DNA from: Enchytraeus crypticus
Taxonomy: Eukaryota; Annelida; Clitellata; Enchytraeida; Enchytraeidae
DNA: 64,000 nt
Reading direction: 5' to 3'
NCBI GenBank assembly: GCA_905160935.1
Contig: CAJHZI010000352.1
Location: 85,875-149,874 of the forward strand
The notes under the pieces were generated by a model. The model was not told the DNA's origin. It ran no database searches and was given only the letters and a program-made list of their open reading frames with translations. This document shows positions 1 through 11,700 of the stretch, piece by piece. A program made the translations under genes and the position numbers. How positions within the stretch are numbered: position 1 is the first letter of the stretch; each line of letters opens with the position of its first letter.

Positions 1-18
1 TAGATATATAGTAGATTT

Positions 19-207
19 GAGGAAGGCAACGTGAAATCACCCGATAAGACATAGTTTTCCTAAGCTATAGACTACATAAGGTATAGACTTTGTGAAGGGA
101 TTAATTTATTGATCTAAGGAGTGCTCTTATGGAGCGAGAATGCAGACTTTGAGTATGAATATGTACCTTGAACCTTCCACTTGGCCATGCACTGAAGAAG
201 AGAAGAA
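19..207 (+). repeat. GAA-tailed interspersed repeat, copy 1 (5'-truncated)
   Basis: This stretch matches, with scattered differences, the 3' half of repeats at 27414-27786 and 53219-53578. Shared landmarks are a plural 'gtgctcttatggagcgag' block, 'gaatatgtaccttgaacct' and the ending 'gcactgaagaag'. The GAAGAAG ending is typical of RTE-mobilised elements. It is probably a SINE or the tail of a non-autonomous LINE; the 5' part is missing or outside the window. Confidence 0.7.
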
Positions 208-1660
208 TACATCGCATATATATCAGGAATAATCATCGCTGTCATGTCTTTAGTTTGTCTGAGGCCTACACTCTGAGAGACTTGATAATTAAATAGGTCT
301 ATAAACAAATATATAAATAGGTTTTTATAAGTAAATAGGTCTATCGGTTGATCAACCATGACGATTGTCTTGCAATGCTACTCTGAAAGCTTTCTATTGT
401 CTAAAGTTCACTTTCATTTTCCCGCCTGCTGGTCTATGAATGCTATATATGGACATTCGCATGCCTATTACTATATAGGGCTATAACATTGGACTCTAGA
501 GATTACCCCCACCCGCCTATGAAAAAAATGACTATGTTTTACTCCTTTAAGATTTCCTGGTAATTAAAAAGATGATAGTAGGCCTATGCATATTTTTCCC
601 CAAATTTAATTAAAACAATTACGTACGTAGGATTTTTTATTACAATTGAATATAAAACCTAAAACAAACATCATCAAATAATATTTTGTTAATAATTTAA
701 GGCATTTTCCCGGCTATGTTTGCTATTTTCTGTAATTTTTGGTATCCAGTTTTGAAGACACCTGCTGATTTTACAGCACTATCGTACTCGAAGTGAAGTT
801 CTTTTGACAACAACTTGAATCTCTTTTATTCAAAAACTCATGCCGTTCGCTTCATTAAACTAATTTGAGTACCACTGGGAAAGTTATCAAGACGTGTTCC
901 TAACTGTTTACATATACAGTATATTATCGCTTATATTTAACATAAACTGCCTGAGGTATCTACTATCATACAAATAGGCTAAGTAGGCCTATATATCATT
1001 AGGTTTTACGAAACTTATTCGATAATTGAAAAAATAGGCATGCTGATATCACATTAAAATTGTATAAGTTATATCCAGTTCTCAATTCAAACAATGGTAA
1101 CTATTGCAAAAGCTACTTTATAATTTAAACGAAACTTGGGTAGGCTAGATTATGTGTCTAAAACCGCATTCTTCTCTTAAGTTTTTTCTAAAAATTGGTC
1201 ATGAAGTCTGAATTTGTTGTAAGAATGTATAGTTTTAAGGAGTATGAAAGATGTAAGGATTTGAAGTCAATGTTCTACAAAAGCCAACATAGAACTGCGC
1301 CTTGAATTTATAGGCTAAATAATATGTTTTCTTGTTGATGTGGTTTCACAGATAATAACCGCGTATGCTACAAAGTCTACTTTTTGGCTACTGCGTTCTT
1401 ATTAAACAACCGCTAAGTTCGGTGATTTTTAATAAAAGCCATCAATACTCGGTCAACCAAGGTGGTTGCCCAGCCATGCACTAACCTAGCTCGATATAGA
1501 TTAACTTCGTTCATAGACGTGCAACTTAATCAAGTGCGCTAAACCCCGCCACCGCCCTAATACAAAAAATACTGCAATGATGCCAGGCTTAACTCATGCT
1601 GTGGTGTAGGCCAAGTACTGGGTATGATATATTTCTATGTATCGTTAGCTAGATATACAG
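208..1660. other. gene-free A+T-rich sequence
   Basis: Short ORFs only, with no recognisable domain and no convincing exon. I see no repeat with a second copy in the window apart from scattered TAGGCCTA octamers (near 581 and 985). Confidence 0.5.
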
Positions 1661-1667
1661 ATTATAA

Positions 1668-1740
1668 TTCATTACTTAATTAATTATTTAATTAATTAAT
1701 CGATTAGTTAATGAATTAATTAATAAGTAGGTTAATGATC
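1668..1740. repeat. (TTAATTAA)-type low-complexity palindromic tract
   Basis: Runs of 'aattaattaa' on both sides of a central 'atcgat' make this segment nearly self-complementary. It looks like simple-sequence drift rather than a functional site. Confidence 0.6.
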
Positions 1741-1827
1741 TCAAATTGCTTCGACTAGAGGCGAAGCCTATAGCCACCATGGATATAAATATATACATAT
1801 TGACTTGTTTTGTTGTGCCATTAGTGG

Positions 1828-2075
1828 TTAATCCCTTACGGCAATAACCCACAATCTGGAACTTTTACCTATTTGCATGTATCTCTTTCAACTTTCTGCA
1901 GTAAGCTTGAGACTTAATTTTTCCCAACGCAATCAATAATCAATCTACCCTGACCATTTTTGATCACCGGACTGGCTTTCCTTTAGGACTTTACTTCTTC
2001 TCAGCACATTTCTTTGGTAGATTGGCAATACGACAATTTGGTAATACGGCAGATTGGTAGTACAACAAGTAACTC
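1828..2075 (+). mobile_element. LINE 3' end (CR1/L2-like), degenerate
   Basis: About 240 bp align with 3826-4090. The left part, 'cccacaatctggaac', corresponds to the Pro-x-x-Trp-Asn motif common at the C-terminus of CR1/L2-like reverse transcriptases. The right part ('gatcaccggactggc', 'cagcacatttcttt') is the shared 3' untranslated tail. The frame is broken. The assignment to CR1/L2 rests on this short motif. Confidence 0.55.
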
Positions 2076-2850
2076 GACATGTCTCATAGAATCCGGAATG
2101 ATTCAAAACCACTGAGATACAGAGACTTAAACAGATTGACTACTAAAGAGAAAGAGAAAATTAAATTGAGAGACATGCTTAAGACAGATAGGGTTCTAGC
2201 AGCTGCAGCTGATGCTGTGGTTTAAGTGGAGGGAGGGAGTGGTAAATGAAAATTAACTTAGTTCTCCTAGTTCTAATTTTTCTGAGATGCATTCCTCCGC
2301 TAGGAACCCATAACAGACACTAGAGGTATGTAAATACAAAGAGGCCCAAAAAAATTTTGACCGTACCCCTAGCTCTCAATTCTCACTCTAACCACTTTGC
2401 AGCTTTGTTGAAGCACAGCATGACTGCGCTAGCATGTTTGCCTCCAGCAGAGTATTCGGCCTGTTTACATAGTCTTACGAGCTGGCAGCGCTTGTGCGCT
2501 ACACAACACTTTTACTTTCGCTTTAGCAGCCAATAGTCAATTTAAGATCCACACTAGAATCACAATAATGTCACTATAACGCAAAGCATCGATTATTTTG
2601 ACCCCTTTTAAAGACAGCATTTTGCAACGTTTTTGATCAATGGTCGTTTATGTTTCAAACACTAAATCAATTATAATTTAGTACGTGATATCAATCAATA
2701 AAAATTAAACGTCTACTTCCTTGCTGTAAACAATGTCAGGAACGTCTTAAGCAGACCTTACATTAACAGAAGCCAATGCACCACAGGATGATGATTTTCT
2801 AATTATCCTTTACATTAATAATCTAAACAAATGTAATTTCTATTAAAAGG
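2076..2850. other. gene-free sequence
   Basis: No supported ORF, exon or RNA gene. A purine-rich patch lies at 2130-2240. Otherwise unremarkable. Confidence 0.4.
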
Positions 2851-2852
2851 GT

Positions 2853-2945
2853 GATGGAAGGTTATTTTTAAATCCGCGCCGGCTGCAATTGATGCGCCAT
2901 CAAAAGGCAACGATTACTAGTAACCATGGAGATGAAGGAGGAAAT
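2853..2945. repeat. ~95 bp dispersed repeat, copy 1
   Basis: Closely matches 39853-39950 in the same orientation, including 'gatgcgcca', 'aaggcaacgattacta' and 'taaccatggaga'. It is higher in G+C than its surroundings. Type unknown; it could be the end of a MITE or SINE. Confidence 0.6.
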
Positions 2946-3499
2946 GGGTCTTAAAACTAGCATCTGTGCTTCCTGACCCAGTGTGCCGTTATGTTATGTT
3001 TAAAATACTGTTAATATTCATTTTGTCTGCATCTATTTCATCATACAGAATCAGCATCAAGTAAAACGAAATAGTGTGTCATACACTATTTTATGTGTCA
3101 CACACAGCACTAGTGTGTCTGCATTCGACAAAAATCTGTGTGAGGTCGGCTGTTCTAGTCTCGGCTGAGGTGGATTTTGACAATGTTTAATCAATTTGAG
3201 ATAGCTATTTGTATGTACACGCTTAGCTGAAGCCGACGTCACAACTTCTGACTGGACGTGTGACAAATCTACACAAACTGTATGCTTTTAATGAATATAA
3301 TTTGTGTAGATTTCTGAAAATACTAGCTGCAGTGCGATTGTGTGATGCAGTATTGCAAACCACTAAATTCAGAGCATTTGCTTAGCAATGAATATACACA
3401 ACTCTGTTGCCAGTAATATCATTACTCGTTCCCCTGAGGCTGCCATATTGTCCTGCCATAATTGAGACACCTCTGTAGCGTTGTCTAACCAACATATGA

Positions 3500-3835
3500 T
3501 CTGTATCAATGACGAATTTAAGTGTTGCCATAACTTTCACAAAAAACCGCTGCAGTTGTGCTCAGTTTAGGTACAATTGCAATCAAAGATTCGCATATTT
3601 TTGCACCTTTAGTATAACGCAGTACAATTGTAATCCACTCAGTGTTGCTGATGTCCGAAACCTCATCACATATCAGACTGAAATAACCAGATTCGCGAAC
3701 ATCAAGAGAGATGTGACTTCGTATCTTCTCAGCTGCTATATTGAATATCTCATTTTTAATGTCAGACGACAAATAGGAAACATTACTAGGATGCTCATCA
3801 AGCCATTGTTGTAGTTCATTTTCTTACGCAGCACC
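3500..3835 (-). pseudogene. hAT/ZMYM1-type transposase fragment
   Basis: The minus strand has an open segment of about 110 codons with the pattern IAAEKIRSHI ... YFSLICDEVSDISNTEW ... LRYT. This matches the start of the RNase-H-like catalytic core of hAT transposases and the domesticated ZMYM1/DUF4371 group, in which the Asp of 'CDE' is the first catalytic acidic residue. The real frame runs further 5' than the first start-like codon (NELQQWLDEHP precedes it). Nothing else of the roughly 600-residue protein remains nearby, so this is a relic. Confidence 0.7.
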
Positions 3836-4106
3836 CACAATCTGGAACTCCTTACCTGCTAATCTTCGCTCTTGTTTTTTTTCTTTCAACATTCTCTAGC
3901 AAGTTTAAAACTTACCTTTTCCCACCATAGACATAATCAATCTACCCTGACCAATTTTTGATCACCGGACTGGCCTGCGTTTAGGACCTTACTTCTCCTC
4001 AGCACATTTCTTTTGCAGATTGGTCTGTGTGAATTGATCTGTAGTGATGTGTGCTGTTGGGAATGTCCCTGACATCATCCCTGGCTGAGGAAACGGACGT
4101 TAAACC

Positions 4107-4110
<4 letters not shown>
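3826..4110 (+). mobile_element. LINE 3' end (CR1/L2-like)
   Basis: It opens with codons for the WNSLPANLRS-type motif that closes many CR1/L2/Jockey-like reverse transcriptases, continues with an untranslated tail ('ctgtagtgatgtgtgctg', 'gaggaaacggacgttaaacc') and ends in (TTA)n. A sister copy is at 39128-39316. Strongly 5'-truncated, as usual for target-primed reverse transcription. Confidence 0.65.
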
Positions 4111-4139
<29 letters not shown>

Positions 4140-4140
4140 T
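4108..4140. repeat. (TTA)n tail
   Basis: About eleven TTA units directly after the LINE tail; they are probably its 3' terminal microsatellite. Confidence 0.85.
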
Positions 4141-4297
4141 ATTGCGGCTGGTACATACTTAAAAAGTAGATTAGTTCGATATAGTTTCCTCTGTTATTTG
4201 AATCACTGGACCCGTTGTGACCTCTAAAAGAGAGGCTTAGTTTCCCTGAAAACAATAGACTATCCATTATCGTTAATTTAATTGCCCTATTTTCAGA

Positions 4298-4303
4298 TCT
4301 CTC

Positions 4304-4359
<56 letters not shown>

Positions 4360-4364
4360 TCTTG
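4298..4364. repeat. (CT)n microsatellite
   Basis: Nearly pure CT repeat with one 'cta' interruption. Confidence 0.95.
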
Positions 4365-6040
4365 CACATTTTTCAACCTTCATCTGATCTCGAAGTTGTT
4401 CTTCGATATGCTTTGTCGTTGTGTATGTGGCATATCTTTCCAGAGATAGAATATGCATTCGGCTCTTAATGTGCTGGGCAAACGTTCCATTTTCTCTCAA
4501 AAAGTTTTATTCCACTTTCGAAATCCGTAATCAATAAACTGCTTGTCGGAACAACCAATCAAATTTCCAAAAAATCTACAGATGAAACAATACACTGCAT
4601 CTTTCTCAATACTGTATTCTAACCACTGCGAATAATCGTTCTGTGAATACCAAGACTTTAGAAATTTTCAATTTCTGCCGGGGGCGCAGGAAAATTTATA
4701 TAAGGCTGAACAGGGTCCATTGATACTACATTTAGTCTATTTTTCTCGACGACTTTTCAGTAGCAGTATCGCGATTCAATACATCCATTTTAATAGGGAA
4801 ATTAAACTGCAAATTGTCTGCAATATATAAATCAGATCTGAATAGTTTAAATTAAATTAAGTCAGTTATAATTTAACAATAAAATATATAATAATAGTTT
4901 ATACTCATATACGTGATATGCCTGAAATTCATGATCTGTGACGTCGATGGACTGTCGATCAGTAAGCCAATCATTCCATCAATCGAGCAAAGTAGTAATC
5001 AATCAACAGTAAACCAATCAAAATACATAAGCGTAAGGCTACTTTGTATAATTACTATAATTACTTTATTCAACATTAAACTACATTTTATTTGTTTTTT
5101 AATATTATTAAACCTTTATTATTGTTATTATTGCTATAGCAAGTGAATGAATATTTTGAATGCGGACTAATATATAATTAATTATATATTATTATGAATA
5201 TTATTTAATTAAATGTTAGGTTAAGAATTATTTATATAATTATGTTATACATGCATTTTAATTGTAGTAGATCATTCGGCGTATTTCTATCAATTTCGTA
5301 TTTTATTTTTCGTATTATTTCGTATTTCTCCAATCGTATGGCTAATTTTATGTACGGAAAGATATCTTCCGCGATTGCTAGGCTATTGTTATAATTAGAC
5401 TTTTTCCTAGAGATATCTAATAATCTGCTTTTGCATTTTATGAAACTTTCTATTCTCAACTTTGAATCTGTACTCTCTAACATCATATTTGTAAGAATTG
5501 TAAACTAATTATTATTAATTAATTTATTAATTATCAATTAATTATTAAGAATTGTAAATTAATAAGAATTAATAATAATCGTAAACATCTTGCGCTCTGC
5601 TATTGCTTTGCTACGCCAGTTACAGATGGCACTATAGCACTTCAGTAGCCTACAGCAGAATAGTGAATACACTGGCTCATATACTAGTCTACACTCTACA
5701 CTCCACATGTATCATACGTGTTGATATCATTTACAACAATGTTCTACCTAGCCGTGTTACTATAAGCGGTCACGCAGCTGGAAGCCCAGCAGTTTGCTGC
5801 AACATAAATTACCTAAAGACTTTTCGCCGTATCACTACAGTATATCGGCCCAACAGGCTACAGCAACAGGTCAGCTGCAGCTGCCGATAATGCCAGAATT
5901 CAAACAAAGACTTTTGGAGCTGCAGCCAAACGGGTCAGACATAGGTCCCAACCCTGCTGCATCAATGCTGCATCATGCAACTGTTGATTGACTATTAATA
6001 ATTAATAATTAGCAAATGTAGTTTTACACACCTATGATGC
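4365..6040. other. gene-free A+T-rich sequence
   Basis: Only short ORFs without known motifs. 5140-5230 and 5500-5580 are 'attaatta' low-complexity tracts. An overlapping ORF pair at 5603-5991 shows no domain and no exon signals, so I do not call a gene. Confidence 0.45.
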
Positions 6041-6044
6041 TATA

Positions 6045-6232
6045 TATACAAAGACTACACAGAGTGCAATTTTTCGGAGGGCCTAAATGGTGGGAGCGTG
6101 GGGCCACTGGGCCCCCTCTGGGTTCGCGCCTGTATGCTAAAAATACAGAGACTATACAGAGTGCATTTTTACGGTGGACCTAAGGCGGGGGCTCAGGCCC
6201 CTTTTCAGCCCCCCTGGATCCGCGCCTGTAAA
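6045..6232. repeat. two tandem ~95 bp copies of a hAT-MITE-like end
   Basis: Two units, each holding 'cagagtgcaatttttcgg'-like sequence, then a G/C-rich GGGCCCC block, then an end close to 'cctggatccgcgcctg'. That end resembles the inverted terminus of the hAT MITE at 48938-49260. The two units differ by many substitutions, so the duplication is old. Confidence 0.6.
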
Positions 6233-6904
6233 CTTCGGCGAATCTGCTTGATGCAATAAGACTACCTCGAGGCTTAAGATAAATGTTCTAATAAGTGATT
6301 ATTATAAGTATAATAAATTAAAACTTATAACTTAGTTAAACGTTTTAACTTAATCGCATAGCAGAGTTCCGACTGTACGATTGTTAAGCTTTACATCAAA
6401 ATAATTATGCGACTTGTCTATTGACGCAATGAGTTATATTGAAATGAAATAACTACTACAGCTACTACTATGATAAAACTTCAACATCTAGCTCAGCATC
6501 ACTATATCGGACGATGCTTAGCTTAGCGGCTGCAGCGGAGAATAAAAGCATTAATAGTACAAGTAATTGCATTTTTTTCTTCACTGCTAATTACGTGCCC
6601 GGAATCAGCTTTTCCGTTTATCAAGTGATCAGTTTATTAGTTCCTAAAACCCACTTGAAACCCACTTTCCATCCAGTGGAAAAATCGAGATCTGTCTGCT
6701 TAATGGGCTATTGCTCTATTGTCTATATCTTGTGTATATGTTATTTTTATTAGTCTATATATTGTATAGGCCTATATGCCGCTAAGGCAAGGCTGATAAA
6801 TCGCGAATGACATTAACTTTGCCTACACTTCGATAGATAGACACTGAGTCGATGACACGAGCATGTTTGCACTTAGGTACTACCGTACTACGCATGGATA
6901 CCAG

Positions 6905-7090
6905 AGCCCAGTGCTGAAAAAGTACTTTAATTTGTGAAGCTAAAAAGTAGAAGTATGAGTACAAATATTTATTTTTGGGAATCAAAAAGTAAGAGTAAAA
7001 GTAAAAGTAACTTTTTTTAAAAACCAAAAAGTAAAAGTAAAAGTAGTTATTTTTAGGAACTAAAAAGTAAAAGTGAAGTAAACGTATTTA
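6905..7090. repeat. AAAAGTA-rich degenerate tandem repeat
   Basis: Many 'aaaagtaaaagta' units in three blocks, separated by 'tatttttgggaatca'-like spacers. This is a subterminal repeat style often seen in hAT-type elements, but I cannot identify termini. Confidence 0.45.
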
Positions 7091-7304
7091 TTTTTCTGTA
7101 TCAAAAGGCAAGCTTCAGTAGATGATGTTTAACATATGTATAAATCCTAATCCAAATCCAATAATGTATTTCTATTATTAAGACAAAGAAAATTATATTT
7201 AGACTAGACCCTGTTGCAATTTAATAATACTTTATTTCTACACTCGATACTCTTATTATATGTAAGTAGAGTATAAATGACAGTTCACCGGCATGCAGGA
7301 AAAA

Positions 7305-7825
7305 TTCCCTGAACGTTTTATAATTATAGGAGAAAATTAAAAATATATATTTTTGAAAATTTTTAAAAAGTTAAAAAATACTTTACTGCATGAGCTATAA
7401 TTACAGTAGAATTTGAAAAAAAGTAAATCACTAGCATGATACCAACTTTTCCCTGAACGTTTTATAATTATAGGAGAAAATTAAAAAATTAAAAAATAAA
7501 TATTTTTTGAAAAATATACAAACTTTTCCCTGAACAACTAATAATTACAGTAGAAATGAAAAAAGTTAAAAAAGTACCAAAAATTCCCTTAATGTTCTAT
7601 ATTTACAGGAAAAATAAAAAAAAAAAGTTAAAAAAATATTTTCACTTTTTCCTGCATTACATATATTTACAGGAAAATTTGAAAGAAGTAAATATACAGA
7701 TTCATAAAAAACAGCCCACTGCATGTTCTACAATTCTAGTAGAAATCGAAAATGTTAAATATTTGATCATAAAGTCTATTTTTCCCTGCATGGTCTATAA
7801 TTCTAGTAGAAATTGAAAAAGTTAA
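7305..7825. repeat. Polinton left-end degenerate repeat array (8 units)
   Basis: Eight units of 58-77 bp, each starting near 'ttccctg(a/c)a' and continuing with 'tataatt(a/c)tagtagaaa' followed by an A-rich stretch. Unit starts are near 7307, 7384, 7451, 7528, 7586, 7650, 7716 and 7784. The last unit contains the 28 bases found inverted at 21115-21142. Polinton and Tlr-type elements often have terminal repeats with internal tandem structure, so this is probably the remnant of the left terminal repeat. Confidence 0.7.
7796..7823 (+). repeat. left arm of 28 bp inverted repeat flanking the Polinton genes
   Basis: Exactly the reverse complement of 21115-21142, and located in the last unit of the left array. 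Confidence 0.75.
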
Positions 7826-7858
7826 AATAATTTTATAAAATTTCAAAATGATATAATG

Positions 7859-7895
7859 AAAAAATTTCTTAAATAAAATATTTTTATATACTAAA
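7859..7895 (+). promoter_or_regulatory. early-type promoter-like motif A
   Basis: Some 26 consecutive bases here are identical to 8276-8301, just upstream of the next gene. A looser version lies at 8681-8722 before the polymerase. The layout is an A-run, TTTCTTAAAT, AAATATTTT, then TATA-like sequence within about 10 bases of the ATG. This is probably a promoter shared by the replication-side genes. Confidence 0.55.
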
Positions 7896-8229
7896 ATGAC
7901 AAACAACTCCATATTCCACTCCAATTACCAAATTTCAAGATCTAGAAGTTGATGAAGCATATCTTGTTAACCATATTAAACCAATAAAGAGTACATATGA
8001 TGAATCATATATACTGAAAGTAATAAAAAATGGTGAAGATAATAATATTGAAGTCTTTTCAACGAAATCTATTAACGATTATATAAAAGCAAAGAAGATT
8101 GAAAAATATCCTAAGCAATTTGAATTTTTAGTAAGAAAAATCATTAAAGGAAAATTTATTGGAAAACTATACGCAGAAATTGATGGTTTCAATAACAGAG
8201 AGAATGCAGGTTTTATAGAATTGAAGTAG
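7896..8229 (+). pseudogene. small Polinton protein of unknown function, frameshifted near its start
   Basis: An ATG at 7896 follows the shared upstream motif. The frame it opens closes after 18 codons, whereas the adjacent frame is open from about 7915 to the stop at 8227-8229 (about 104 codons). That longer frame reads as a compact protein with alternating hydrophobic residues (for example EAYLVNHIKPIKSTYD and FIGKLYAEIDGF). A single indel between 7898 and 7920 explains this. The short beta-rich pattern would fit an OB-fold DNA-binding protein, but that is inference from pattern only. A palindrome at 8248-8268 follows the stop. Confidence 0.55.
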
Positions 8230-8247
8230 TCAGATATTTGATAATAC

Positions 8248-8268
8248 AATTTTATAAGATATAAAATT
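8248..8268. terminator. gene-end palindrome 1
   Basis: A perfect 9-base stem (AATTTTATA / TATAAAATT) with a three-base loop, 19 bases after the preceding stop codon. It belongs to a set with those at 8626, 13034, 14537, 19230 and 20777. Confidence 0.5.
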
Positions 8269-8275
8269 ATTTTGT

Positions 8276-8311
8276 AAAAAATTTCTTAAATAAAATATTT
8301 TCCTATATAAA
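8276..8311 (+). promoter_or_regulatory. early-type promoter-like motif B
   Basis: Shares a 26-base identical block with 7859-7884 and ends in 'ctatataaaatg' at the start codon of the zinc-finger gene. The TATA-like sequence is only a few bases from the ATG, so the leader would be very short if it acts as a TATA box. Confidence 0.55.
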
Positions 8312-8626
8312 ATGTCTAACAAGGATCACATAAAGCTCAAAAGATTCAATGAATTAATTCGATGGTATGAACCAGATATAAAAGGTGTTTCAAAAATATC
8401 AGCTCATCTATTGGATGTTCTTAACAATTTTACTATTAAATATAACTGTATTACTTGCAGTGACAGTGATGAAATGGAAGAAAAAACTGAAGAAGTTATT
8501 AGAAAATATCCTCCAAAAATTTGGACATGCAATTTGTGCAATGAAACGTACACTAATAAATATAAGACACTTCATTTGAGGTCTAAAAAGCATAAGAAAA
8601 GGATGGAAGAAGCACAGAACCAATAA
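8312..8626 (+). CDS. Polinton C2H2-type zinc-finger protein
   Basis: A 104-residue basic protein. The C-terminal third carries one C2H2-like finger: C-x2-C (WTCNLCNETY, about residues 71-79), then H-x5-H (LHLRSKKHKK, about 92-99). A Cys pair with an acidic linker (CITCSDSDEMEE) sits near residues 46-57, so a second metal site is possible. The layout suggests a nucleic-acid-binding accessory factor for replication or transcription, but I do not recognise a named family. It lies between the small upstream gene and the polymerase on the same strand, behind the shared promoter-like motif, and its stop codon touches a hairpin at 8626-8654. Confidence 0.8.
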   Translation: MSNKDHIKLKRFNELIRWYEPDIKGVSKISAHLLDVLNNFTIKYNCITCSDSDEMEEKTEEVIRKYPPKIWTCNLCNETYTNKYKTLHLRSKKHKKRMEEAQNQ

Positions 8627-8654
8627 TTATATATCATTTACTGTGATATATAAT
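8626..8654. terminator. gene-end palindrome 2
   Basis: Perfect 11-base stem with loop TTTACTG, directly at the stop codon of the zinc-finger gene. Loop and upper stem nearly match those at 20777-20809 (loop TTTCCTG). Confidence 0.6.
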
Positions 8655-8680
8655 CGGTGCCGAACTTTGAAAAAATACTG

Positions 8681-8722
8681 AAAAAAATTATTTAAAGAAA
8701 AAATATTTTCTATATATAAATA
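8681..8722 (+). promoter_or_regulatory. early-type promoter-like motif C
   Basis: A-run, TTATTTAAAG, AAAATATTTTC, then TATATATAAATA right before the polymerase ATG. It is a degenerate version of the motifs at 7859 and 8276. Confidence 0.45.
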
Positions 8723-11700
8723 ATGACAGCCAAAGAAAATATGACAGTAAAACAATTACGTGAAATTGCAAAAGAACAAAATATTAAAGGTTACTGGAAC
8801 ATGAAAAAATCTGTACTGCTAGAAAAATTGAATATTAAAAATGAAATAAAAAGCAAACCAATGTCTGATATACTTATTTCTGATATTAAAGCTCCTAAAA
8901 TTAAAAATATCAATAGTAAAATTAAAAGTGAATCAATACTCGATGAACCAATCCCTGAAATAAAATCATCAATATTAAATCCTAAAAAGCTTTTATCTCC
9001 CATAGGATCGATCAAAAATAGTGTACAAGCGCTAAAGAGTATGGCTCATGAAGCCTACAATACAATTCAAACGAAATTCAATGCTTTCATTAAATTTATT
9101 GAAGAGTATAAACCTCCCAAACCAAAGGTATCCAAATTTGTAAAGAAAATATTAAAACTGTATGACAAGACTGATTCTTTTGAAGTACATGAAAGTAAAT
9201 CAGGTTTGAAAAAATTTGCAAAAGAATACAAAATAAATGGAATAGGAGGTTACGATCCAGATAGATTTTTAGATAGTGCTAAAGAATCAATTATAAATTT
9301 ACTTGCTAGCAAACGGCAGACCAAAGTTATAATGACTTTAAACTGCCTAATGTCAAAAGTTGATATTAAAACAGGAGAAGAAAATTTAAAGCCTGCCTCA
9401 TTTAAATCTAAAACGGAAGTGAATTTAAAAGCAACCGACGTAAACAAAGTATTCAAACGAATGAAGCAACGAGCAATGGAGTCTCTTGCTAACTTTCAAA
9501 TGCAAGGAAGTAACTGGGTGTTTCGATCAGTTATTGATTTGAGAATGCATACAGTCAAGTACAGACCTCTTAGAGGTTCATCATACATAGATTTACCAAA
9601 GAAATTGAAAGATAAAAAGGCAATTATTAATTTGAAAAACAAAGATGATCAGTGTTTTAAGTGGGCAGTTGCACGTGCATTGAATCCTAAAGAAAGTAAA
9701 TTAAATCCTGAAAGAATTGACAGCAGTCTTAGAAAACAAGCTGAACTTTTAAATTTTAGTGGAATAAGTTTCCCAATGGCATTAAGCGATATTGATAGAT
9801 TTGAAAGACAAAATAAGAAAATTTCCGTGAATGTTTTAGGATATGAAAATGATGTATATCCACTCAGGATCAGTAAATATGAAAGAAAACATCAAGTGGT
9901 ACTTCTCTTAATTTCAGAAGATGAAAATCAACATTATTGCCTAGTAAAAAGTAGATTGTTATCATCTCAATTAAGTAAGCATGACGGTAAATGCTATTTC
10001 TGTTTAAGATGTTTTATTAGCTATCCAACAGAAAAGTCCCTTAGTAAACATAAAAAGGAATGTAAAAAAAATGCTCCCACAAAAGTTAAACTACCTGAAC
10101 CGAATACTATGTTGAGTTTTACTAATTACAATAGAACGATGAAAGTACCCTTTGTTGTTTATGCCGATTTTGAATCATTCAATAAACCAGTACATTCTTG
10201 TCAACCTTCTTCAAATAAATCATACACAAATAAGTATCAAAAACACACCCCTAGCTCATTTTGTTATTACATTAAATGTTTTGATGATACTCTGTACTCC
10301 AACGCTCCAGTTACATTTACAGCAAACTCAGAGGACGACGATGTTGCTCAGAAATTCATAGATAGTTTAGAAGAGGATATCAAAGCAATATATAATCAAT
10401 TTAAGTTTCCTAAGAAAATGATCATTACAAAAAGAGATCAAGATAAATTTAATAATGCTACTAAATGCCATATATGTGATGAAAAATTAAAGAAAGATCG
10501 AGTAAGAGATCATTGCCATCTTAATGGACTATATAGAGGTGCTGCACATAATAAATGCAATCTAAATTACAAAGTCCCAAAATTTATTCCAGTACTATTT
10601 CACAATCTCTCTGGGTATGATGGCCATTTATTTATCAAGAAACTACGCGGAAAAGAAGGTGAAAATATAAAATGCATACCCATTAATGAGGAAAAGTACA
10701 TATCATTTAGTAAAGAAGTAATTGTCGATACATTCATAAAAGATGGGAAAGAAATGCATGTTAAACGTGAACTGAGATTTTTAGATAGTTTCAGTTTTTT
10801 GTCCTCCAGTCTTGAATCACTCTCAAAAAATCTTCACAAAGACCAGTATAAAAATTTGAATAGATTTTATTCTGGAAAACAAAGAGATCTTCTATTAGTT
10901 AAGGGTATTTATCCATACGATTATGTAGATTCAATTGTACGCCTCAATGAAACTAAACTACCTCCAAAGCATGTATTTTATTCAAAATTATATGATTCTG
11001 ATATTAGCAACGAGGACTATGAGCATGCAGAAAATGTATGGAAAGAATTTAGCTGTCGTTCACTAAGAGAGTATCATGATATCTATAATGTTTCAGATGT
11101 CCTTTTGTTAGCTGATATATTTGAAAATTTTAGAGATGTATGCATGTCTAATTATAAATTAGATCCCGCATGGTATTATACGTCTCCAGGCTTAGCTTGG
11201 GATGCGGCTCTAAAAATGACAAAAGTTAATTTGGAGCTCCTCATTGATTATGATATGCTACTCATGATTAGACGCGGAGTACGTGGTGGAATATGCACTA
11301 TATCAAATCGATATGGAAAAGCCAATAATAAATACATGGGTGAAGCGTTTGATAAAAACAAACCATCATCTTTTTTGGCATATCTAGATTGTAATAATTT
11401 ATATGGAGTAGGAATGCGAAAAAAATTACCTACCCACGGATTTAAATGGATGACTAATGATGAATTGAATAACTGGAAAAATAAAAGTTGCATATTAGAG
11501 GTTGACCTAAAATATTCAAAAAAACTGCATGATCTTCATAATGATTATCCACTTGCTCCTGAATGTATAAAGCCTGAAGGATCTACAGTAAATAAATTAA
11601 TTCCAAATTTAAACACTAAGAAAAAATACGTTGTTCATTATGAAACTTTAAAATTATACGAACGCCTAGGATTGAAAATAACCAAAATTCACAGAGGAAT

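Noticed and set aside
5603-5991. overlapping 95- and 65-codon ORFs as a host gene
   Set aside because: No domain, no splice or start context and no codon bias; they overlap in different frames.
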